Both the position numbers and the translations under genes were made by a program. This document shows positions 8,530 to 17,638 of a stretch of 64,000 bases of DNA, piece by piece. The notes under the pieces are model-generated. The model saw nothing but the letters and a program-made list of their open reading frames with translations. It was not told the DNA's origin and did not search any database. Within the stretch, counting starts at the first letter, position 1; each line of letters opens with the position of its first letter. Source of the DNA: Heyndrickxia vini (GTDB lineage: Bacteria; Bacillota; Bacilli; Bacillales; Bacillaceae_C); the NCBI RefSeq assembly GCF_016772275.1, contig NZ_CP065425.1, positions 4,146,001-4,210,000 on the forward strand, written 5' to 3'.

Positions 8530-9363
8530 TCACTCCTTCTCCAATTCTACTAAAATATCAACCAATGTATTTTTTAATACGAATAAACGATACTCCGAAG
8601 AACCTTCTACATCATCTAAGACCGAAGAAGGAATCTTCTCCATTGCTTGATTAACCTTTTCCTCCATAGAAAGTTGATTGTTATTTAGATACTTCTCCAT
8701 TTCAAAAGCACGGAACGGAAAAGGGAATAATCCACTTATAGCTATTCTTATCTGATTCTCCACTTTTAATGCCGCAATAGTAATAAGAGGGTAACCCGTA
8801 TTCCATTGTTTTCTCTTTTTTATCGTTCTAAAGGGGGCACTAATCAATTTTTGGTCTGTACTAACTTGGAGGAGAAATGCCCCTTCGTTTAAACAGAGGC
8901 ATTCCTTAAAAACTTGATGGATCGGATAAAATTTAATGCCATTATACTCAGCAACTACTATTAGACTATCAGCTAATAAAAAGGGCAATACCGCTTCACG
9001 GTAAAAGATTTGAGCGCAAATGTTTCCAGCTACTGTAATTTTTGTACGGGCAGTATGATCAGCAATTTCACTTACCGTTTTAGCTAATAGCGGAAAGGGA
9101 TTCATTTCTTCAATTTGCACCAGTGAAAGCCCTCCACCAATGATTAAGCGATCTTCACTAGAATACACAACGTTATATTCGGGGATTTTTTTTAAATCAA
9201 TGACGGCATCAGTATAAACTTTGTTTAATCTCCCAAGGGTAATGATTTCTGTCCCGCCTGAAAAAAACTTCGGCCTTCTCCCATCAAGTCTTAATGAATG
9301 GTACAAAGATGTTGCTTGTTCTATGGTTGTCGGTTGATAATAGTCGAAATCATAGGGAATCAC
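8530..9363 (-). CDS. Molybdenum hydroxylase FAD-binding subunit, copy 1 (CoxM/PucC type)
   Basis: A 277-residue medium subunit that binds FAD and reduces the terminal acceptor. It has the FAD_binding_5 fold, with a pyrophosphate-binding GGTEI near residue 36, an AGNIC segment near 112, and a C-terminal CO-dehydrogenase-flavoprotein domain. The canonical GG(N/D)...P..D..P motif is only partly kept (AQIFYREAVLPFLLADS), and the copy-2 paralogue shares this deviation. GTG 9363 has AAAGGAGGG upstream and overlaps the end of the large-subunit gene by 14 bases, so translation is probably coupled. FAD binding is a family inference. Confidence 0.87.
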   Translation of the reverse strand: MIPYDFDYYQPTTIEQATSLYHSLRLDGRRPKFFSGGTEIITLGRLNKVYTDAVIDLKKIPEYNVVYSSEDRLIIGGGLSLVQIEEMNPFPLLAKTVSEIADHTARTKITVAGNICAQIFYREAVLPFLLADSLIVVAEYNGIKFYPIHQVFKECLCLNEGAFLLQVSTDQKLISAPFRTIKKRKQWNTGYPLITIAALKVENQIRIAISGLFPFPFRAFEMEKYLNNNQLSMEEKVNQAMEKIPSSVLDDVEGSSEYRLFVLKNTLVDILVELEKE

Positions 9364-11680
9364 GTACGGTTCCCTCCTTTGTCCTCCATATCAGCTCCGG
9401 AATAAGAGGAAGGTGATGCAACGATACTCCTGCCGCCTTCGATAAACTGTTCCCTAATGCGGCAGGCATTCCTAATATTCCATGTTCCCCGACACCTCGT
9501 AATCCGAACGGAGCATCTAACATGGGTGTTTCAATAAAATCTACTAAATACTTGGGATTCTCCCCATAATGTATTGGACGATAGGTTCGTAGTTGAGGAT
9601 TTAGCATTCTACCTAACTCATCAAAAATAAACGTTTCTCTTCCACCATAAGCAAGCCCCATACTCATCGCCCCCATCACTTGCCCTTTTGCAGTCTTTTC
9701 ATTTAAAACCCTTCCAATATCCACAACTGTACTTGCTCGAATTATTTTATAAGTATAATCCCTTCGGTCAAATTCTACTTCTACGACAGAAGCACATACC
9801 GTCCATTCGGGACCGGGTTTCCCGGCACCTGTTTCGCTATCAATATTTGTTAATCTTCTTAAAATATAATTACCTCTACCGATAATTTGCCCACCAATTG
9901 AGTTACCGTTTGGGTACATGTAGCCATACACAATTTCAGGAAAGTCCAGTCCGACTGCTGGATTATCCCTTAAAAACACGCGTGAATTTGCAACGACTAA
10001 ATCCCCCGGTGAAACTCTTAAAATACACGATGCAATTTCCTTTAATTGGCGCTCAACATCATCTGCCGCTTCCATCAATGCTTTACCGGCTAAAAATGTT
10101 CCCCGGCTTGCTACAGTTTTCCAATGTTCAGGCGTTGTTTGCGTATTCACTTCCATTCGAACATGAATCTGATTCACATCCATTTTTAAACGCTCGGCAA
10201 GCATTTGTGCAAGGACCGTTTTTGTTCCCGTACCAATTTCAATGACTCCCGACATTAAATTGATGCTTCCATCTATATTAAACGTCAATATCACGCCCGA
10301 ACTCGAATTAAGGTCAATTGTTGATGTTTTCCACCCACAGCTAGCCCCTTTTACGCGAACAATTCGGTCATTTACTTCCGTTACTTGACCTTCATCCCAA
10401 TTCGCCAATTGCTTTACCCGATCAATGCATTTTCGTAAATCCCCGACCATACTCCGATCAAGAACGACTTGAGTTGGTGTTGTTTGTCCGGGGAGAATTG
10501 CATTTCGAAAGCGCAGATCGAATGGATCTATTTGTAATTTTTCTGCTAAAAGATCCATCGTCCTTTCAAATGCAAATAAAAGCTCAGAATGACTGAACCC
10601 GCGATAAGGAGCTGCATAAGGATGGTTTGTATACATACAATACGAATTACACCATATATTTTCGATGTAATAGGGTCCTGTACAGTCAACAGATGCTGCC
10701 CTACTGAGATCGATTGATTTATCTGAGTAGGCACCTCCATCAAATAAAAAGGTGATTTCCGCGACTTTCACTATTCCTTCTTTTGTACATCCTAATTTAA
10801 TTGTTGCATCAAGTCCGATATGACATGGTGCGGTAAGCATATCTTCTTCTCTTGAATAGGCCATTTTAACAGGACGTCCTCCAACCGCTTTCGATGCAAG
10901 ATAAGCAAGAATTTCTGTTTGTACAGATGCCTTTCCGCCATATGCCCCCCCGACAAGCGGTGTGTTAACAATAATTTTGCCGACATCTTCCTGAAAATAT
11001 TGGCTAATTAGTCTCTTTACCATAAAAGGTGCTTGGGAAGTCGTTGATATAAGAATCGTTCCATCAGGTTTGATTTCTGCAGTTGCACACCGTGTTTCCA
11101 TTGCTGCATGGTCCGATGGTTTAAAGGAGAAGTTCGCTTCGACTGTTACATCGCTCTCATTCCATCCTTGTTCAATTTTACCTTTGCGTATTTTTTGTAA
11201 ACTGGCTATATTTGTTCCCGGAACTGGATAAACGGAAGGGATTTTTTCGTACTTCCCTAGGTTTTCGTGTATGATTGGGGCATTTTCACTGAATGCTTGT
11301 GATGGTGAATTGACAACTGGAAGGGGGTCATATTGAATATTAATTAGGTTTGCGGCCTTCTTAGCCAGGAATAATGTATCTGCGATAACTACCGCGACAA
11401 CTTCTCCATGGTAGCGAACCTTATCAACGGCTATTGGTGGACGATCGCGCATTTCCTCACCCGTTAAAGGAAATCTTTCACCAGCAATCACCGCTCTAAC
11501 ACCTGTCATTTTCCGGGCCTCTGTCGTATCTATCATTTTAATTATCGCATGTCCTAATGGACTAATAACAGGGACTGCATGCAACATTCCTTGCGTTGAG
11601 AAATCATTTATATATTTTGCTTTACCTGTTACTTTATCAAGTGCATCTTTCCGAATAACACTTTTTCCGATTATGTCCAA
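9350..11680 (-). CDS. Molybdenum hydroxylase catalytic (Mo-cofactor) subunit, copy 1 (PucD/XdhA type)
   Basis: The large subunit of a xanthine dehydrogenase-family enzyme, about 776 residues. An Ald_Xan_dh_C-like N domain (hammerhead) precedes the Mo-cofactor domains. The catalytic Glu is in GLRGVGEHG near the C terminus, and the substrate-channel Arg is in PYRGFSHSE. The usual ExGQG loop that touches the cofactor reads EIGTG here, whereas copy 2 keeps ELGQG; RGFG likewise reads RGFS. The frame runs up to an ATG at 11707 inside the upstream gene. TTG 11680 with GAGGAGG eight bases before it aligns better with copy 2. Purines are likely substrates by analogy with puc, but these changes mean the substrate may differ. 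Confidence 0.88.
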   Translation of the reverse strand: MDIIGKSVIRKDALDKVTGKAKYINDFSTQGMLHAVPVISPLGHAIIKMIDTTEARKMTGVRAVIAGERFPLTGEEMRDRPPIAVDKVRYHGEVVAVVIADTLFLAKKAANLINIQYDPLPVVNSPSQAFSENAPIIHENLGKYEKIPSVYPVPGTNIASLQKIRKGKIEQGWNESDVTVEANFSFKPSDHAAMETRCATAEIKPDGTILISTTSQAPFMVKRLISQYFQEDVGKIIVNTPLVGGAYGGKASVQTEILAYLASKAVGGRPVKMAYSREEDMLTAPCHIGLDATIKLGCTKEGIVKVAEITFLFDGGAYSDKSIDLSRAASVDCTGPYYIENIWCNSYCMYTNHPYAAPYRGFSHSELLFAFERTMDLLAEKLQIDPFDLRFRNAILPGQTTPTQVVLDRSMVGDLRKCIDRVKQLANWDEGQVTEVNDRIVRVKGASCGWKTSTIDLNSSSGVILTFNIDGSINLMSGVIEIGTGTKTVLAQMLAERLKMDVNQIHVRMEVNTQTTPEHWKTVASRGTFLAGKALMEAADDVERQLKEIASCILRVSPGDLVVANSRVFLRDNPAVGLDFPEIVYGYMYPNGNSIGGQIIGRGNYILRRLTNIDSETGAGKPGPEWTVCASVVEVEFDRRDYTYKIIRASTVVDIGRVLNEKTAKGQVMGAMSMGLAYGGRETFIFDELGRMLNPQLRTYRPIHYGENPKYLVDFIETPMLDAPFGLRGVGEHGILGMPAALGNSLSKAAGVSLHHLPLIPELIWRTKEGTVRDSL

Positions 11681-11693
11681 TCCTTTTCCCTCC

Positions 11694-12308
11694 TCACCCT
11701 TTTTCATCTAGTAATTGTCTAACCCGCAAAAAATCCTCTTCATTATCAATATCAATAAAGGGCATACAGTCTGCGAACTCGATTATTATCTGTTCTCCTG
11801 TTTTTTTTCGACGTATTAATTTTCTTGCCCCTTGGTCGCCTTGCAAATTCAATATTTCCGCAAAGGATTTTTCGGAAAAAAGAACAGGTGGTCTAGGTAT
11901 ATGATTGAAGGAGGATGCCACAACATTTACATTCGCACCTTTTTTGTAATGTGAAATGAGTTCATTAATCAACTTAGTCGAAATAAATGGCTGATCAGCA
12001 AGAAAAATAATTATTGCCTCCGCCCCAATCTCCATTGCTTTTTTTACACCAAATTTCAAGGAATAAGATTGACCATATTGAGCATCAAAACATGGAAAGG
12101 TGGAATATCTTCCATTATCCGCTACTGACGGTGGCAGCCAAATAAGTTCATCAGACGGATTTGTAACAACAATGGTAAAATCCAGGCGGGATTGAAGAAT
12201 TATTTTTAGAGCAATGCTACCTACATATTCATTTCCTAAAGACATAGCAAGCTTATTTCTCCCCATTCTTCGACCTTGACCGGCGGCAAGATAAATTCCG
12301 ACGATCAT
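11694..12308 (-). CDS. Mo-cofactor nucleotidyltransferase, MocA/PucB type
   Basis: A 204-residue MobA-like NTP transferase. The N terminus GIYLAAGQGRRMGRNKL is the nucleotide-binding loop with the catalytic Lys, and FLADQPF carries the metal-binding Asp. Relatives make molybdopterin cytosine dinucleotide or prepare the cofactor for xanthine dehydrogenase (B. subtilis PucB). The gene overlaps xdhC by four bases upstream and the large-subunit region downstream, so it is made together with the enzyme it matures. It is the only such gene in the window and probably serves both hydroxylases. Confidence 0.87.
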   Translation of the reverse strand: MIVGIYLAAGQGRRMGRNKLAMSLGNEYVGSIALKIILQSRLDFTIVVTNPSDELIWLPPSVADNGRYSTFPCFDAQYGQSYSLKFGVKKAMEIGAEAIIIFLADQPFISTKLINELISHYKKGANVNVVASSFNHIPRPPVLFSEKSFAEILNLQGDQGARKLIRRKKTGEQIIIEFADCMPFIDIDNEEDFLRVRQLLDEKG

Positions 12309-13303
12309 GTAACCATCACTGTTGCCCGTTTTCTTAAAGCGTAAATCATTTCCGCCACAATGCTAACAGCAATTTCTTCTGCCCCTATTGCACCAATTTC
12401 CATACCGATCGGAGAAGAAATCCCAGGAGGAATATCATCTTGTTCTAATAACCGAGCCGTTCTTTTTTGCGGACCTAATATTCCAAGAAAAGCAAGATCC
12501 TTGGATGTTATTGTCGCTAAAAGTTCCTTATCCCTTTGAAAATGGTGGGTCATAATAACAACGAAATCATTTCGTGTAAAAGTAACTTCCTTTACTATTT
12601 CATTAGGGAAACCGATTATAATCTTACTTGCTTTTGGAAAATGCCTTTTGTCACATAAAGCTGGACGCCAATCGCATACCGTAACAGAAAAGCCCGTATT
12701 CGCGGCTAGTTCCACGAATGGTCGGGCATCATGTCCCGCCCCGAATACATATAGTCGCGGCTTCGGCTTATATAAATGGATATATTGGTTCGAATCGTAC
12801 AAACCGCTTTTTAACGGTTCTTTATATTTTTGTGTATATGGTAGGTCATCAGCGAATGGCTCTCCCTTTTCAGGTAAATAGCAAGTTGCGATTAGTTGAT
12901 CATTATGATCAAACTGTTTAATATGTAGTACGGAATGGCCATCATCCAAATGGGATGCTAATTGTAGCAAACATTTTTTTAACTTTTCATTCATAGGTTC
13001 TAACAAAATATGCAAGATTCCATTACACCCGGCGCCTTGACCCCAAGACATGTCTGTTTCTTCTTTCATATCATACGTGAAGATTTTCGCATCCCCATCT
13101 ATCATTACTTGTTTTGCTTTCCACGTTAAATCCTCTTCAAGACAACCTGCACTTAACATGCCAATTTGTTGACCATCTTCTTCTATCAACATACAAGAAC
13201 CTTCCTTTTTATACGCTGAACCTTCAACATGGATAATTGTTGCCAATACACACTTTCCTTTAATGAAAGGGAGCTTTGTTAAGATTTGAAATATATCCTC
13301 CAT
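12305..13303 (-). CDS. XdhC/CoxI-family maturation factor (PucA-like)
   Basis: A 332-residue accessory protein that in characterised relatives binds the Mo cofactor, promotes its sulfuration and inserts it into xanthine dehydrogenase. An N-terminal XdhC_CoxI domain (CVLATIIHVEGSAYKKEGS, then GMLSAGCLEEDL) is followed by a Rossmann-like domain (VFGAGHDARP) and a C-terminal segment with PIGMEIGA. The frame extends to 13342, but AAGGTGG just upstream fits ATG 13303. It is the first gene of the hydroxylase-1 operon, and no puc-type regulator is linked to it. Confidence 0.88.
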   Translation of the reverse strand: MEDIFQILTKLPFIKGKCVLATIIHVEGSAYKKEGSCMLIEEDGQQIGMLSAGCLEEDLTWKAKQVMIDGDAKIFTYDMKEETDMSWGQGAGCNGILHILLEPMNEKLKKCLLQLASHLDDGHSVLHIKQFDHNDQLIATCYLPEKGEPFADDLPYTQKYKEPLKSGLYDSNQYIHLYKPKPRLYVFGAGHDARPFVELAANTGFSVTVCDWRPALCDKRHFPKASKIIIGFPNEIVKEVTFTRNDFVVIMTHHFQRDKELLATITSKDLAFLGILGPQKRTARLLEQDDIPPGISSPIGMEIGAIGAEEIAVSIVAEMIYALRKRATVMVT

Positions 13304-13397
13304 ATCTTCACACCACCTTCGAACTACTATATATATATACATATAAGTAACTATAAAGAATTAGAAATTTCAAATTGATATTTCCCTATACTTATGT

Positions 13398-13973
13398 TTA
13401 TTGTAATTGTTGATTTTCCGGGTTTTGCAAAATTGTCTGAAAAAAGAATGACAATGTCGCTCTTGTATCTTGTGGTGCTGGTTCTAACGGATAATAGCCT
13501 TTTTCAACCATGTATTGCCACACATCATATGCATGATGGCTACTCATTAAAAATGCCTTTTCTAAAAATTGGCGTAAATCCGGATTTGCCGTTTCCATTG
13601 TTGACCATGCATATTCCCGACCTGCCCGTTTCAATGTTAATAGGTAGGCAGTGGCTATTTCGCGATCCTTCATGTTTTGCAAGACAACTCTTGGCGTGGC
13701 GGGAGGCAAAGGTGAAACGGGTGATTGGGTAAATGATTCTAATGTAGGTTGTAATAATGGTGGCTGAAATATCGTAGTAGGCCCATCAGCCTTGCTTAAA
13801 TATTCAACCTTAGTATTGTAATCTTGGATGTGTAGAGGTAAATGTTTCTGAATGATTGACTTGAGTTTTGGATCTTGTGCCTGGTTGATAAAATATGCCA
13901 TATTAGTAATAGAATTAAAACAACTCATCGTTAACTCACTTAATTGATGTATTTCATGTCCAGCCAATTGCAT
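13398..13973 (-). CDS. Spore coat protein with Coat-F-like domain
   Basis: A 191-residue protein. The N-terminal ~65 residues are helical (HEIHQLSELTMSCFNSI), a Pro-rich linker follows, and the C-terminal ~80 residues (DREIATAYLLTLKRAG ... SSHHAYDVWQYMVEKGYY) match the ferritin-like helical Coat F family of spore coat proteins. No signal peptide. It lies 36 bases after the Gln-rich small gene on the same strand, within the space between the two molybdenum hydroxylase clusters. This suggests late sporulation expression in the mother cell, but I could not find a convincing sigma-E or sigma-K promoter. Confidence 0.75.
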   Translation of the reverse strand: MQLAGHEIHQLSELTMSCFNSITNMAYFINQAQDPKLKSIIQKHLPLHIQDYNTKVEYLSKADGPTTIFQPPLLQPTLESFTQSPVSPLPPATPRVVLQNMKDREIATAYLLTLKRAGREYAWSTMETANPDLRQFLEKAFLMSSHHAYDVWQYMVEKGYYPLEPAPQDTRATLSFFFQTILQNPENQQLQ

Positions 13974-14009
13974 AATGATGCCTCCTAAAATATTATTTAT
14001 TTTTCAATG

Positions 14010-14282
14010 TTAGTTCCATTTTGAAACGGCATTTTCGGGATCATACTCCTGCTGTAATTGTTGTTGTATTTGTTGAGCAATTTGTTGAATTTGTAGAAAT
14101 TGTTCTGAATTGAAATGTTCCGTTTGCAATAGTTCATTAAGAGATGACTGATCTTGGTTTCCTTTTTTCCGTAAGCTTTTGAGCTGTCCCATATCGGATT
14201 GCCCGTTATTATATAGTTGGTTAATGATGTGTAAAATTTGATTTAATTGATCATTCGTTTGTTTAGCAAATGGATTAATCAT
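14010..14282 (-). CDS. Gln-rich 90-residue protein, paralogue of the 16800 protein
   Basis: A small soluble protein, about a quarter Gln, predicted helical. It aligns without gaps over 79 residues with the protein at 16800-17099: both start FAKQ-x-N, share an I-x-x-Q-x-Y block and an SLN-x-L-x-Q block, and end in a x-PE motif. I do not recognise the family. It lies 60 bases downstream of the copy-2 catalytic subunit and just upstream of a Coat-F-like gene, all on the minus strand. A TCCTCCTTTATG complement gives a strong ribosome binding site. A spore-associated role is inferred from the neighbour only. Confidence 0.7.
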   Translation of the reverse strand: MINPFAKQTNDQLNQILHIINQLYNNGQSDMGQLKSLRKKGNQDQSSLNELLQTEHFNSEQFLQIQQIAQQIQQQLQQEYDPENAVSKWN

Positions 14283-14341
14283 AGTTCCTCCTTTATGACT
14301 TCGCCAGAAAAGTTACGATCTACCGTTTTAGGACACACATG

Positions 14342-16678
14342 TTAACTCTCCCCTACTTTATTTTTCTCCTTCCAAATGGTTTCAGGAAGCAGCGGCAAAT
14401 GATTAAGTTCTACCTCAGCGGCAATCGATAAACTATTTGCTAGTGCGGCAGGCATTCCGATTACCCCGTGTTCCCCCAATCCTCTCGCTCCAAACGGTCC
14501 ATCGGTTTGGGGAGTTTCTACAAAATCGACTAAATATTCGGGTGCATCTCCGAAACGCATCAGTTTATAAGACCTCAAATTGGGGTTTTCGACTATCCCT
14601 GATTCCGAAAATGAAAATCCTTCCCTGCTCGCAATTCCTAGGCCCATACACATGCCACCCATCGTCACACCTTGTGCGGTTTTATAATTAATTACTTTCC
14701 CTGCATCCATTACAGAATATGCTCTTACGATTTGATAAGAATAGTCCGAGGTGTCAAATTCAACTTCAACAGCTTGTGCTCCGACTGTCCATGTGGGGGC
14801 AACTGTTCCTTTCCCAGTATTTGGGTCTAATAAAGTTAGATTGCGCATAATGTAAGTTCCACTGCCGATAACATGTCCACCAATAGCGTTTCCGTTCGAA
14901 TACTTTAATCCAGATGCAACATCTTTTACATCAACATAAACGTTTGGATTCCGTTCCAAAAATACTTTTCCTTTGGCCACATCAAGTTCAGCGGGAGAAC
15001 AACGCAGCAAAATAGAAGCGATTTCCCTAATTTGGTTAATGGCATCATCCGCCGCTTCAATAACCGCGTTCCCAACCATAAATGTGGCTGTGCTGGCGAC
15101 AGTTTTCCAATGTTCCGGGTTGGTTTGTGTGTTCACTTCATTTGTTACATTTACCTGATTGATTTCGACCTTTAAACGTTCAGCTAAAATTTGTGCAAGT
15201 ATCGTTTTGACCCCCTGCCCAAGTTCGACTGCCCCGATATTTAAATTTACACTGCCATCATGATTAAATGTTACAATTGCGGATGACGTAGCATTTGGCG
15301 GACTAGTAGGGGATTTCCAAAAAACAGCTACTCCTGTAGCTCTCACTTTCCGGCTATTCACTTCCAACCTTTTTCCTTCGTTTTCCTTCAGTAATTCCTT
15401 TAAACGTAAAATACATTTAGAGAGATCCCCAATATTATTATCATTTAGAACCGTTTGAGTAGGTGTCGTATTTTTGGGCCGAATGGTATTTTTTAAACGA
15501 AACTCTAAAGGATCCATGTTAAGTTTTTTTGCGAGAATATCCATCAACCGTTCAATTGCAAATGTAAACTCCGAATGGCCAAAACCTCTAAAGGAAGTTG
15601 CATATGGATGGTTCGTGTACACACAATAAGAATCGCAAAAAACATTTTCAATGTTGTATGGTCCCGTACAATTTGCAGCTGCAGCTTTAGTCATTGCTAA
15701 TCCTTGGTCAGAATAAGCACCAGTATCAAATAAAAAAGTAATCTCTGCTGCTTGTAAAATTCCCTCTTTAGTGCAGCCAAACTTCACTTTCGCCTCAAGT
15801 CCTATATGTCCCGGAGCTGATAGCATATCTTCTTCTCTAGAAAGTTCTAATTTCACTTCTTTGCCACCAACGTCTTTTGAGGCCATAAAGGCGAGAAATT
15901 CCATTTGTACTGCAGCCTTCCCTCCAAATGAGCCCCCAACAAAAGGTGTATGGACAATAATTTTTCCGGGATCAACATTAAAATATCGGTGGATCAATTT
16001 TTTTATAACAAAAGGTGATTGAGACGTTGAATAAATATTGACCTGGCCGTCCGGGAAAATACTGGATCTTACACATCTTGTCTCTAAAGCGGCATGATCA
16101 CATCTTGGATAAGAAAAGGTTTCTTCAACAATAATCTCACTAGAATTCCACCCTTTATCCATATTCCCTTTACGAATTTTTACATGGTTTGCAATGTTGG
16201 TCATTGGTTTAAAATTGGCTTCCTTTACCCTTGCATATGAACTCAAATGTTCATGAATTAAAGTAGCTCCTTCTTTTAATGCATCTGCAACTGAATTGAC
16301 AACCGGAAGCATTTCATAATCCACATGAATCACTTTTACTGCCTCACTCGCTATAAGCTCACTTTCAGCAACAACTACCGCAATGGGTTCTCCCATATAA
16401 CGAACTTTCTTAACGGCCATGACTGGGCGATCTTTAAGTAATGATCCTGTTAAAAAGGGATAATGTTCGCCCGTTAAAACGGCCTTCACTCCAGGAAGTT
16501 TCAATGCTTCAGTGATATCTATGGAATTGATTTTTGCATGCGCAAACGGGCTAGTTAGCAATTTAGCATATAATAACCCAGGTACCGTGTAATCAGCTGT
16601 ATATTTCACTATCCCACACACTTTATCATACGCATCTTTCCGATGGTAATTTTGCCCTATCGATTGGTAGTTTTCCAT
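14342..16678 (-). CDS. Molybdenum hydroxylase catalytic (Mo-cofactor) subunit, copy 2
   Basis: A 778-residue large subunit closely similar in layout to the copy at 9350. It keeps the canonical ELGQG cofactor loop, SFRGFGHSE with the substrate-channel Arg, GGSFGGKA, and the catalytic Glu in ARGLGEHG. This copy therefore looks like the more conventional xanthine dehydrogenase-type enzyme. The open frame begins at a TTG (16690), but GGAGG five bases before ATG 16678 marks the true start. Its FAD and FeS partners lie upstream at 17170-18478, separated by a small gene on the opposite strand, so this subunit probably has its own promoter in 16679-16799. Confidence 0.89.
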   Translation of the reverse strand: MENYQSIGQNYHRKDAYDKVCGIVKYTADYTVPGLLYAKLLTSPFAHAKINSIDITEALKLPGVKAVLTGEHYPFLTGSLLKDRPVMAVKKVRYMGEPIAVVVAESELIASEAVKVIHVDYEMLPVVNSVADALKEGATLIHEHLSSYARVKEANFKPMTNIANHVKIRKGNMDKGWNSSEIIVEETFSYPRCDHAALETRCVRSSIFPDGQVNIYSTSQSPFVIKKLIHRYFNVDPGKIIVHTPFVGGSFGGKAAVQMEFLAFMASKDVGGKEVKLELSREEDMLSAPGHIGLEAKVKFGCTKEGILQAAEITFLFDTGAYSDQGLAMTKAAAANCTGPYNIENVFCDSYCVYTNHPYATSFRGFGHSEFTFAIERLMDILAKKLNMDPLEFRLKNTIRPKNTTPTQTVLNDNNIGDLSKCILRLKELLKENEGKRLEVNSRKVRATGVAVFWKSPTSPPNATSSAIVTFNHDGSVNLNIGAVELGQGVKTILAQILAERLKVEINQVNVTNEVNTQTNPEHWKTVASTATFMVGNAVIEAADDAINQIREIASILLRCSPAELDVAKGKVFLERNPNVYVDVKDVASGLKYSNGNAIGGHVIGSGTYIMRNLTLLDPNTGKGTVAPTWTVGAQAVEVEFDTSDYSYQIVRAYSVMDAGKVINYKTAQGVTMGGMCMGLGIASREGFSFSESGIVENPNLRSYKLMRFGDAPEYLVDFVETPQTDGPFGARGLGEHGVIGMPAALANSLSIAAEVELNHLPLLPETIWKEKNKVGES

Positions 16679-16799
16679 ATGTACCTCCAAAACGCGTTAA
16701 TTTCTTTTTGAAAAAATAAGCGATCAAGATTCTTTTTTTGATGATTGGTTAAACTAAAATAGGTTTTATCCACTTTAAAAGTGAAAATAGGAGGAAATC

Positions 16800-17099
16800 A
16801 TGTCTAAACAACGTTTTGCTAAACAAGCGAATGCTTGGATTCAACAAATGATGCAAATTACTTCTCAAGTTTATTTTGATCAACAAATCAGTGCCCAAAA
16901 GCAGCTACAACTAGCAAATAAACAAGCATTATTTTCAGAATCTCTAAACGCATTGCATCAACGAAAACTAGATTCTTCTCAGCAATTATTCGAACTGCAC
17001 CAAATCATCCAAGATTTACGTAAAAACTTTCAAAAACAATTTGGACCGGAGCCCACTCTTCCGAAGGAGATCTCAACAGAAACGAGTTTATTATCTTGA
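16800..17099 (+). CDS. Gln-rich 99-residue protein, paralogue of the 14010 protein
   Basis: A small helical protein rich in Gln, aligning gaplessly over 79 residues with the protein at 14010-14282, plus a 15-residue Ser/Thr-rich tail. AGGAGG precedes ATG 16800 at good spacing and a plus-strand terminator follows. It is transcribed against the molybdenum hydroxylase genes on both sides and splits the FAD-FeS pair from the catalytic subunit. The function is unknown. Confidence 0.72.
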   Translation: MSKQRFAKQANAWIQQMMQITSQVYFDQQISAQKQLQLANKQALFSESLNALHQRKLDSSQQLFELHQIIQDLRKNFQKQFGPEPTLPKEISTETSLLS

Positions 17100-17105
17100 T
17101 GGAAT

Positions 17106-17135
17106 ACCAGTTCTTTTTTGAACTGGTTCTTTTTT
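17106..17135 (+). terminator. Terminator of the 16800 gene
   Basis: ACCAGTTC (17106-17113) and GAACTGGT (17120-17127) pair and are followed by TCTTTTTT. There is no T run on the minus strand, so read-through from the FeS gene is possible. Confidence 0.82.
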
Positions 17136-17169
17136 GCCGACTAGGATTTTTTAAATGCATTTTGTTTTC

Positions 17170-17637
17170 CTATGCGCTTGAATTGTCCTCAATTAATGAT
17201 TTAACTGCCTCTTTGATTTCTTGATATCCCATACATCTGCATAGATTCGATCCCAACCAATCCTCTATTATTTCATCAGTCGCATTTGGGTGTATTTGCA
17301 ATAACGCATGGCAATTCAATATGAACCCAGAGGTACAGTAACCACACTGAACTGCAAATTTTTCAACAAATGCCTTTTGAATCGGCTCATTTTTTAAACC
17401 TTCAATCGTTGTAATTGCTTGCCCTTTAGCTTCAATGGCTAGTTTCAAGCATGATTTTATCGGTTTTCCATTTATCAAAACGGTACACGTATCACAGTCT
17501 CCATTTTTACAACCCGGCTTTGCACCTGTAAGTCCTAACTGTTCACGTAACATATCTAAAAGGAGCTCCGCTGGTCTAATGTATACATTTTTTTCTTCAC
17601 CATTGATTTGAAATGAAATGGCCATTTTATCGAGCAA
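17170..17637 (-). CDS. Molybdenum hydroxylase [2Fe-2S] subunit, copy 2
   Basis: A 155-residue iron-sulfur subunit, paralogue of the 8050 gene. All eight ligands are present: GCKNGDCDTC plus KSC for the first cluster, QCGYC and CRC for the second. TTG 17637 directly follows the FAD-subunit stop and has AAGGAG at usual spacing; ATG 17625 is a less well placed alternative. It is co-transcribed with the FAD subunit and separated from its catalytic subunit by a counter-oriented small gene. Its expression must be affected by the IS66 insertion upstream of the FAD gene. Confidence 0.89.
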   Translation of the reverse strand: MLDKMAISFQINGEEKNVYIRPAELLLDMLREQLGLTGAKPGCKNGDCDTCTVLINGKPIKSCLKLAIEAKGQAITTIEGLKNEPIQKAFVEKFAVQCGYCTSGFILNCHALLQIHPNATDEIIEDWLGSNLCRCMGYQEIKEAVKSLIEDNSSA

Positions 17638-17638
17638 T

